NCBI GenBank assembly: GCA_031288765.1
Contig: JAITQV010000062.1
Coordinates: 1-7,994 of the forward strand
Source of the DNA: Planctomycetaceae bacterium
GTDB taxonomy: Bacteria; Planctomycetota; Planctomycetia; Pirellulales; Thermoguttaceae
DNA length: 7,994 nt
Reading direction: 5' to 3'
Below the pieces are notes generated by a model. That model was not told the DNA's origin. It ran no database searches and saw nothing but the letters and a program-made list of their open reading frames with translations. This document shows, piece after piece, positions 1-6,021 of this stretch. Positions within the stretch are counted from its first letter, which is position 1, and the number at the start of each line of letters is the position of its first letter. The position numbers and the translations under genes were made by a program.

Positions 1-2327
1 CTTATGGTTACGAACCAAATATCGATAATATAGATTTTGTTGTTACCGATAAGAAATCACGAGGCAGTGTATTTTTAAGAGATTCCGGAGCGTCTGTTCA
101 TTATCTTTGGGCGGAAGCGAAAAAAGGAACTCACGAAGTTTTCAATATGTTCACCCAACTCATTCTTACGTGTAAAAAAACTTATGAAAAAGGCGACCAT
201 TTAGCACCGCCTTGGCTCGGTTGTTTTGACGAATCGAAAATTGCTTTTGTATCGTTTCATGATATGTTGCCGATTTTTAACGAAACAGATTTTAATTGGA
301 ACATCGTACCAAGTAATCATGAAACGGCAGACTTCAAAAAAGCACGAAAAAAAATTAAAAAACTCATCGGTAATAAAATTGTAATTTATGACTTTAGTTC
401 GGAGAGTAAAGAAATAAAAAAATTTATCAAAACACATTTTATCTCCGACACATCCGCTTTGATTAAAAGCCCCATTACAAAAGATAATTTTGTGCAAATA
501 TTTATCAAATGGGTGAAAGAAGTAAAACCGTTTATTAACGTTTTAAAAGAGGAATGGCTTGATTATAAGAAAGACGGGATTCTTGATTGTGATTTTTACC
601 GTGCCGATGTTATGAGCGAAGGCGGAAATACAATAACCGAAAAGTTGAAAATCGTATTAAAAAACGACAATTATAAATTTCATAAAACAATAAAAGGACG
701 AAGGTTTACGACAGGTATTGATTTTACCGACAATGGTGAAGCGTACAACCGTTTTTGGAATAAATATGAACGTCCGCCGGCGTCTGTTTACCAACAGTAT
801 ATTATTGATCGTCGTGATTTACTTGTACCGCAGAATATTCGTGAAGTGAAAGGTTCATTTTTTACGCCGAAAATTTGGGCGGATAAATCAAAAGAATATT
901 TAGCGGAAGTTTTCGGCAGGAATTGGCAGAGTAAATATTTTATATGGGATTGTGCGGCGGGAACTGGTAATCTGCTTGCGGGACTTTCCAATAAATACAA
1001 TGTTTGGGCATCGGATATTGACGAAGGGAATGTTGAGACGATACAGAGTCTTATTGATATTGATGAAAACCTTGATTTGCTCCCTGCCCATGTGTTTCAG
1101 TTTGATTTCTTGAACGATAACTTTGATAAGTTACCTGCGGAATTGAAAAAAATTATTGACGATCCTGAAAAGCGGAAAAAGTTAATTATTTACATCAATC
1201 CGCCGTACGCGGAAACAATGTCAAAAGGTATTAAACACAAAGCAGGCTTAAACCAAACGAAGGTGAATGATACTTATAAACTCATCATGGGAAATGCCGC
1301 AAACCGTGAATTGTTTATTCAATTTTTGACACGTATTTATTTTGAAATACCGTGTTGTAAGATTGCCAGTTTTTCTAAATTGAAACTACTCAATGCCCCC
1401 CATTTTGTTGATTACAGAAAAAACTTCGTTGCAAAATTATTAAAGTTGTTTATTTGTCCAGCCAATACTTTTGATAATGTTAAAGGCAAATTTCCTATTG
1501 GTTTTCATATTTGGGATACGAATATTAAAGAGCATTTTAATACTATTGTTGCAGATGTATTTGATGAAAACGGTTTTAATACAGGTACAAAAAACATATT
1601 TTGTAATGAAAATGAGAAATACATAAATGAATGGGTACGATCGACAAGAAATCGACCGAATGAAAAACCAATCGGTTTTATGGCTCATCTTGGTAATGAT
1701 TTTCAGCAAAATAATGTTGTTTTTATCATCAATGAAAAAAAACAAATGGCGTCACCGCGTGGTACTTGGATAACCGATAAAAACCTAATTGAAATAACAA
1801 TAAATTATGCGGTTCGACATAGTATTGAAGCGACGTGGTTGAATGACCGTGATCAATTCCTTTATCCCAATGATAAATATAAAACCGATATTGAATTTCA
1901 AAATAATTGTCTTATATTTACTCTGTTTCACGGACAAAATTGTATTTCTTCAAATGACGGTATCAATCATTGGATACCGTTTACCGAAAAAGAAGTGTGT
2001 TCGCTGGAAAAATTTGATTCAAATTTTATGAGCAGATTTATTAAACGAAATAAAATGAGTACCGAAGCACAGGATGTTCTTAATGCGGGAAAAAAACTTT
2101 GGAAATATTATCACAAAAAAATCAAAGATAATAAAACCGTTTCCGTCAACGCTTCATTTTACGATATTCGTGAATTTTTTCAGGGACGTAACGATAAAGG
2201 AGCCATGAACACAAAATCAGACGATAAAACTTACAACACACTGCTTGCCGTTTTGCGTAAAAAACTCCAAATCTTAACGAAAAAGATTCAACCAAAAGTT
2301 TTTGAATACGGTTTCTTGAAAAAATAA
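1..2327 (+). CDS. Type IIG-like restriction-modification enzyme (nuclease + N6-adenine methyltransferase), 5' partial
   Basis: The reading frame is open from the left edge (first full codon at 3), so the ATG at 147 is internal and the true start lies outside the window; at least 774 residues are present. Near the edge an Asp (33-35, in NIDFVV) and a Glu-Ala-Lys (114-122, in LWAEAKKG) fit the D...ExK pattern of PD-(D/E)XK nucleases, followed by the conserved-looking FTQLILT segment. Methyltransferase motifs follow in gamma-type order: motif X GSFFTP (852-869), motif I DCAAGTGN (948-971), acidic ASDID, and catalytic NPPY (1197-1208). About 200 variable residues come next, then a conserved tail. 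Known for the family: single-chain enzymes that cut DNA and methylate adenine using S-adenosylmethionine. The type IIG assignment is inference; the methyltransferase call is firm. The gene is AT-rich compared with trpD and is followed by a truncated paralog. Confidence 0.85.
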   Translation, partial: YGYEPNIDNIDFVVTDKKSRGSVFLRDSGASVHYLWAEAKKGTHEVFNMFTQLILTCKKTYEKGDHLAPPWLGCFDESKIAFVSFHDMLPIFNETDFNWNIVPSNHETADFKKARKKIKKLIGNKIVIYDFSSESKEIKKFIKTHFISDTSALIKSPITKDNFVQIFIKWVKEVKPFINVLKEEWLDYKKDGILDCDFYRADVMSEGGNTITEKLKIVLKNDNYKFHKTIKGRRFTTGIDFTDNGEAYNRFWNKYERPPASVYQQYIIDRRDLLVPQNIREVKGSFFTPKIWADKSKEYLAEVFGRNWQSKYFIWDCAAGTGNLLAGLSNKYNVWASDIDEGNVETIQSLIDIDENLDLLPAHVFQFDFLNDNFDKLPAELKKIIDDPEKRKKLIIYINPPYAETMSKGIKHKAGLNQTKVNDTYKLIMGNAANRELFIQFLTRIYFEIPCCKIASFSKLKLLNAPHFVDYRKNFVAKLLKLFICPANTFDNVKGKFPIGFHIWDTNIKEHFNTIVADVFDENGFNTGTKNIFCNENEKYINEWVRSTRNRPNEKPIGFMAHLGNDFQQNNVVFIINEKKQMASPRGTWITDKNLIEITINYAVRHSIEATWLNDRDQFLYPNDKYKTDIEFQNNCLIFTLFHGQNCISSNDGINHWIPFTEKEVCSLEKFDSNFMSRFIKRNKMSTEAQDVLNAGKKLWKYYHKKIKDNKTVSVNASFYDIREFFQGRNDKGAMNTKSDDKTYNTLLAVLRKKLQILTKKIQPKVFEYGFLKK

Positions 2328-2393
2328 TACGGAAATAAATTCGTATAACTAAATTTAAACAACTAAATTGTTACATAACTTTTATTATTTTGA

Positions 2394-2398
2394 AAGGA
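2394..2398 (+). promoter_or_regulatory. Ribosome binding site of the second methyltransferase gene
   Basis: AAGGA lies four bases before the ATG at 2403. It is the only clear Shine-Dalgarno-like site before a complete gene in this window, and it supports that start. It also suggests that the 75-base AT-rich gap after the first restriction-modification gene allows independent translation of the second. The gap holds a 9-base direct repeat AACTAAATT (2347-2355 and 2361-2369); no convincing promoter was seen there. Confidence 0.6.
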
Positions 2399-2402
2399 AA
2401 AT

Positions 2403-4016
2403 ATGCCGACAAACAAAAATAAACAAAAAAATGAAACACAGCCGGTTTTTCCCCAATTTATTATTGACCGTCCCGATTTATTCGCGGCACAAAATACCAG
2501 CAAAGTAACAGGTTTATTCTTTACGCCGAAAATTTTGGTCGATAAATCGAAAGAATATTTAACGGATGTTTTCGGCAAAAATTGGCAGAATGAATATTTT
2601 GTGTGGGATTGTGCGGCGGGAATAGGCAATCTGCTGACAAGATTATCGAACAAATATAACGTTTGGGCTTCCGATATTGATCCGGGAAATGTTAAAACAA
2701 TACTGAGGCAGAGGAGTCTTATTGATTGTGACGAAAACTTAAACCTGATTCCCGACCATGTGTTTCAATTTGATTTTTTGAACGATAGTTTTGACAAATT
2801 GCCGATGGAATTGAAAACGATTATTGATGATCCGGAAAAGCGAAAAAAATTGATTATCTATATCAATCCGCCGTATGCAAAAACTTCGTCTTACGGCATA
2901 GAAGGAAGACTACTGGCTGCCGATGAAACAAAAATTTTTTCCCAATACAAAAATACCGTTGGAACGGAAACGTTAAATACATTATACGTACAGTTTTTTG
3001 TTCGTATTTTTCACGAATTACCGGACGCAAAAATTGCTTCGTTTTGTAGATTAAGATTTATAACGTCGCACAAGCTTCTTAAATTTTGGGAGATTTTTCT
3101 TGCACAATATAAAGCAGGTTTTATTTGTAAGCCCAATACTTTTGATAATGTTGATGTTCCTTTTCCTGCTGCGTTTTTGATTTTTGACACAGAAGAAAAA
3201 GAAAATATTACAGAAATTAAGGCGGATGTGTTGTTGCACGATACAGAACAAAAAAATGCGGTAAAACAAGGAGAAAAAATATTTCGTCCCACAAATGTAT
3301 CAAAACCGATTGAGGAGTGGCGAAAAACATTTTATGATCCGGAAAATGAATCGATTGGGTCTATGATTATTGCCGAACCCAATAGACAGAGTAATACCGG
3401 TACATTTATTACAAATAAACCGGTACAAAATGATATTGACGAAAATATGGTTGCAAATATAAGCAAAAATAATCTTACGGAAATGTGTATTTATTTTGCG
3501 GTTCAGGAATGTTTTGAAGAAACGTGGCTTAATGACCGTGATCAATTCCGGTATCCGCATGACGATTGGAAAAAGGACATCGGATTGCGGGGGAATTGTC
3601 TTATTTTTACGTTATTTCATGAACAAAACCGTATTTCCTCAAATGACGGTATCAACCGCTGGATTCCTTTCACGGAAGAAGAAGTACATTCGCGGAAAAA
3701 ATTTGATTCGGATTTTATGAGCAAATTTGTCAAACAACAATCCTATAGTATGGAAACATGGGATATTATTAATGCGGGAAAAAAACTTTGGAAATATTAT
3801 CACAAAAAAATCAAAGATAATAAAACCGCTCCCGTCAACGCTTCGCTTTACGATATTCGTGTATTTTTTCAAGGGCATAACGATAATGGAATTATGAACA
3901 CAAAATCCGGCGACGAAACTTACAACAAACTAATTACCGTTTTACAAAAGAAAATTTGTCTCTTAACAAAAAGAATTCAACCCAAAGTTTATAAATACGG
4001 CATTTTGAAAAAATAA
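2403..4016 (+). CDS. N6-adenine DNA methyltransferase, nuclease-less paralog of the upstream enzyme
   Basis: A 537-residue protein matching the methyltransferase and C-terminal parts of the preceding gene but with no nuclease region; a Lys/Asn-rich leader of about 15 residues replaces it. Motif X GLFFTP is at residues 37-42, motif I DCAAGIGN at 69-76, acidic ASDID at 89-93 and NPPY at 155-158, so all residues needed for adenine methylation appear intact. Compared with the paralog it has a three-residue insertion after motif II (near residues 101-103), a strongly diverged middle (about 160-370), and a C-terminal 166 residues that align without gaps. The same strand and a 75-base gap suggest one locus. 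Known for such systems: a second methyltransferase can protect the other strand of an asymmetric site. That role is inference; it could instead have its own specificity or be an orphan methyltransferase. Confidence 0.88.
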   Translation: MPTNKNKQKNETQPVFPQFIIDRPDLFAAQNTSKVTGLFFTPKILVDKSKEYLTDVFGKNWQNEYFVWDCAAGIGNLLTRLSNKYNVWASDIDPGNVKTILRQRSLIDCDENLNLIPDHVFQFDFLNDSFDKLPMELKTIIDDPEKRKKLIIYINPPYAKTSSYGIEGRLLAADETKIFSQYKNTVGTETLNTLYVQFFVRIFHELPDAKIASFCRLRFITSHKLLKFWEIFLAQYKAGFICKPNTFDNVDVPFPAAFLIFDTEEKENITEIKADVLLHDTEQKNAVKQGEKIFRPTNVSKPIEEWRKTFYDPENESIGSMIIAEPNRQSNTGTFITNKPVQNDIDENMVANISKNNLTEMCIYFAVQECFEETWLNDRDQFRYPHDDWKKDIGLRGNCLIFTLFHEQNRISSNDGINRWIPFTEEEVHSRKKFDSDFMSKFVKQQSYSMETWDIINAGKKLWKYYHKKIKDNKTAPVNASLYDIRVFFQGHNDNGIMNTKSGDETYNKLITVLQKKICLLTKRIQPKVYKYGILKK

Positions 4017-4121
4017 GCCGGAAAATTTGTTTCGTGAAAGCGTCAACAAATCCGAACTTTTATATTTTCCGTGCCGGTAATTGAGAACAACCAGCCGCAA
4101 GATAAATAATAAAACAATAAT

Positions 4122-5180
4122 ATGATTACTCCATTCACCGCACAATGCCGTCAATTGACAATGCGTTTGATTCGGCGTGAAAATCTTTCGGCGGAAGAAG
4201 TCGAATCGTTGTTCAACAGCGTATTTACCGGTTCGGAACAGGAACTTTCCACAGAGGAATCTGTTTTATTGGCGGGATTTCTGATTGCGCTTGCGTCAAA
4301 AGGCGAAACCGTACAAGAATTGACCGGTGCGGCACGAAGTATGCGGCATCACGCCCGCCGGATTCAAGTATTGGGTTCGCCGGTTGTTGATATTGTCGGA
4401 ACCGGCGGTGATTCGTTACACACTATTAACGTTTCAACAACTTCCGCGTTTGCCGCAGCCGGAGCCGGACTCGTGGTTGCCAAACACGGCAATCGCGCCG
4501 TGTCCAGCCGTTGCGGAAGCGCCGATGTGTTGGAAGCGTGCGGTGTTAATTTGCAACTGCAACCCGAACAAGTCGAAGAACTCATCGCAGAAATCGGAAT
4601 CGGATTTTTGTTTGCGCAACAATTTCATCCGGCAATGCGGCGTGTGGCTCCGCTTCGTAAATCGCTTGGTATTCGTACATTGTTTAATCTTCTCGGACCG
4701 TTGACGAATCCTGCCGGTGCAAGTTGCGCGTTGCTCGGTGTTTATGATCCGAAATTGACGGAGATGTTTGCCGGAGTGTTACGCGAACTCGGTTGCCGGC
4801 GTGCTATGGTGGTGTACGGTTATGACGGAATGGACGAATTGACCCTGACAACACGAAGCCGCGTAACACAATTCTTTGACGGACAATTCAAAACGTATGA
4901 TTTTTTTCCGGAACTTTATTTCGGCGGAGAACCGGCAATTCCCGATGAATTACGCGGCGGTAACGCAACAGAAAACGCTGAAATGTTACGCGGTATTTTA
5001 AACGGTACAATTCAAGGCAGTAAACGAAATATTGTTTTACTCAACACCGCGGCAGCATTGGTTTGTGCGGAAAAAGCGGTTACTATTGAAGACGGGATTC
5101 GCCTGGCTGTAACCTCAATTGATTCCGGTGCGGCGGAAAATAAATTACAACGCCTAATCGAAACGTCAAATAAAACGTAA
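4122..5180 (+). CDS. trpD: Anthranilate phosphoribosyltransferase
   Basis: Transfers the phosphoribosyl group of PRPP to anthranilate, the second committed step of tryptophan synthesis; a cytosolic, Mg-dependent enzyme. The 352-residue length is normal. Family signatures are in the expected order: GTGGD (93-97, PRPP diphosphate loop), NVSTTSAF (103-110), KHGNRAVSSRCGSAD (121-135, anthranilate/PRPP site), RVAPLRKSLGIRT then FNLLGPLTNP (174-197), and MDELTLT (237-243) with the acidic pair for metal. The ATG at 4122 gives a normal N-terminal helix; an in-frame ATG at 4161 is also possible, and neither has a clear ribosome binding site. No other trp gene is visible nearby, so the gene is not in a trp operon here. 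It is much GC-richer than the preceding methyltransferase genes and ends before a strong terminator hairpin. Confidence 0.96.
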   Translation: MITPFTAQCRQLTMRLIRRENLSAEEVESLFNSVFTGSEQELSTEESVLLAGFLIALASKGETVQELTGAARSMRHHARRIQVLGSPVVDIVGTGGDSLHTINVSTTSAFAAAGAGLVVAKHGNRAVSSRCGSADVLEACGVNLQLQPEQVEELIAEIGIGFLFAQQFHPAMRRVAPLRKSLGIRTLFNLLGPLTNPAGASCALLGVYDPKLTEMFAGVLRELGCRRAMVVYGYDGMDELTLTTRSRVTQFFDGQFKTYDFFPELYFGGEPAIPDELRGGNATENAEMLRGILNGTIQGSKRNIVLLNTAAALVCAEKAVTIEDGIRLAVTSIDSGAAENKLQRLIETSNKT

Positions 5181-5218
5181 TATTTCAACGGAATCCTCTC
5201 TAAAAGTTTCTAACTGTA

Positions 5219-5260
5219 AGGTAGGCAACTCTTCGGCGAATGATTGCCCGCCTTTTTCTT
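5219..5260 (+). terminator. Intrinsic terminator of trpD built on a REP-like hairpin
   Basis: Starting 38 bases after the trpD stop, AGGTAGGCAA (5219-5228) pairs with TTGCCCGCCT (5244-5253), with one wobble and one mismatch; an inner TTC/GAA stem caps it with a GGC loop, and a TTTTTCTT run follows (5253-5260). The GTAG plus 23-base hairpin (5221-5247) has the same layout as two elements near the right end of the window, so a dispersed repeat seems to serve as the terminator. Confidence 0.65.
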
Positions 5261-5332
5261 ACAAAACCGCTGAAAATTAACTCCAAACCCGCTTTTTTTG
5301 CTCAATTTGAGAAAAATTACCGCTTTTTGGTA

Positions 5333-5617
5333 CTTAGCAACGGCTTTTTGGTACCTACCAATTCCCTTTGGCTACCTACCAATTACCTTTGGGTGCCTAC
5401 CAATTCCCTTTGGCTACCTACCAATTGCCTTTGGGTACCTACCAATTGCCTTTTGGTACCTACCAATTCCCTTTGGGTACCTACCAATTGCCTTTTGGTA
5501 CCTACCAATTTGCTTTTTGGTACCTACCAATTGCTTTTTGGTATCTACCAATTGCCTTCCGGTACCTACCAATTCCCTTTGGCTGCCTACCAATTTTCCC
5601 TTTTTATCCTACCAATT
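5333..5617 (+). repeat. Tandem repeat array, 21-base period, 13 copies plus one degenerate
   Basis: Each unit has a nearly invariant anchor CCTACCAATT followed by 11 bases of the type SCCTTTKGGTA. Anchors start at 5354, 5375, 5396, 5417, 5438, 5459, 5480, 5501, 5523, 5544, 5565, 5586 and 5608. Only the copy at 5544 differs, with T as its first base. A degenerate copy starts at 5333. Eleven of the twelve-plus-one intervals are exactly 21 bases and two are 22. Where the linker ends in TTGGTA, the unit holds the dyad TTGGTA-N2-TACCAA. The + strand of the unit contains no stop codon in any frame, so open frames here are a compositional effect rather than evidence of a gene. Not CRISPR: there are no unique spacers. 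Confidence 0.95.
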
Positions 5618-5705
5618 CCCTAAATTCCGCCAAAAAATAGGCTTGGAGAAGTTCCTTACAATCAAAATCCCTAGTCGGGGAAAATAGCCAAGTAAAATCA
5701 GTCGA

Positions 5706-5734
5706 TTGACAATAAGAATAAGGTATGTAATAAT
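5706..5734 (+). promoter_or_regulatory. Candidate sigma70-type promoter, probably the original sua5 promoter
   Basis: TTGACA (5706-5711), a perfect -35 consensus, is followed after 16 bases by TAATAA (5728-5733), a modest -10 match. The MITE-like element begins 12 bases after the -10. With the element and one copy of its flanking repeat removed, only 39 bases would separate the -10 from the sua5 ATG, a normal promoter-to-start distance. The call rests on consensus matching and this geometry only. Confidence 0.4.
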
Positions 5735-5745
5735 TTGAGAAAATG

Positions 5746-5985
5746 GTATCTATTCCGTGATTTGTCCCGAAAATAGAGCTGAAAGCCCTCAATATAACGC
5801 CCTACGAAAAAGAAACACACCAAAAACCAAACGAGGCGTAATCATTCAAAAAGACAATGGTAGGATTTTTGGGGATTGCGCTCTTTCAGGGCTTGTAGTT
5901 TATTTGTATCCTCATTCGTAGGACGTTGCCCTACGCTATTATATTAAGGGCTTTCAGCCTTATTTTCAAGGAACTGAATAGATAC
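5746..5985. mobile_element. MITE-like non-autonomous element, 240 bases, with 8-base target duplication
   Basis: The outermost ends are a perfect 10-base inverted repeat, GTATCTATTC (5746-5755) and GAATAGATAC (5976-5985). Imperfect inverted identity continues inward, including GCTGAAAGCCCT (5778-5789) against AGGGCTTTCAGC (5947-5958) and a CCCTACG block near 5800 against CGTAGG near 5917. The 8-base sequence AGAAAATG directly abuts both ends (5738-5745 and 5986-5993), as expected of a target-site duplication made on insertion. No transposase is encoded, so it would have been moved in trans. An internal hairpin CGTAGG...CCTACG lies at 5917-5935. Eight-base duplications occur in several IS families, so the parent family cannot be named from this sequence. 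Confidence 0.8.
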
Positions 5986-6021
5986 AGAAAATGTAATTGC
6001 GGCTTTTTTTGATTATTTCCA

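Larger units (their letters stand above)
5618..6021. other. Non-coding stretch between the tandem array and the sua5 fusion gene
   Basis: No reading frame here shows a recognisable protein. The stretch holds a candidate promoter (5706-5734), a MITE-like insertion (5746-5985) with its flanking direct repeats, and a short leader with a T-run (6003-6009) before the sua5 start. Bases 5618-5705 show no identifiable feature. Confidence 0.6.

Noticed and set aside
201..497. Minus-strand open frames within the methyltransferase genes (also at 788-1000, 1440-1745, 2363-2653, 3011-3560, 3639-3878)
   Set aside because: They lie opposite clearly real coding sequence, carry no recognisable domains, and arise from AT-rich composition.
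2368..2388. TTGTTA and TATTAT before the second methyltransferase as a promoter
   Set aside because: The spacing is only nine bases, far from the usual 16-18.
4019..4054. Stem CGG...ATTTGT with ACAAAT...CCG after the second methyltransferase gene as a terminator
   Set aside because: The stem needs a three-base bulge, is weak and AT-rich, and is followed only by a broken T stretch. Too poor to call.
4327..4704. Second-frame open reading frames inside trpD and inside the Sua5 fusion (6230-6445, 6355-6753, 6754-7101)
   Set aside because: The overlapping frames have strong family motifs through these stretches; the alternatives show none.
5333..5617. Tandem array as a CRISPR
   Set aside because: Units are 21 bases with short similar linkers. 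There are no unique spacers of about 30 bases and no cas genes.
5240..5687. Three overlapping open frames of 90-129 codons across the tandem array, with heptad-like repeats such as YQLPFGT
   Set aside because: The repeat unit has no stop codon in any + strand frame and its length is a multiple of three, so all frames stay open automatically. Starts lack ribosome binding sites, and the frames are broken by 22-base units.
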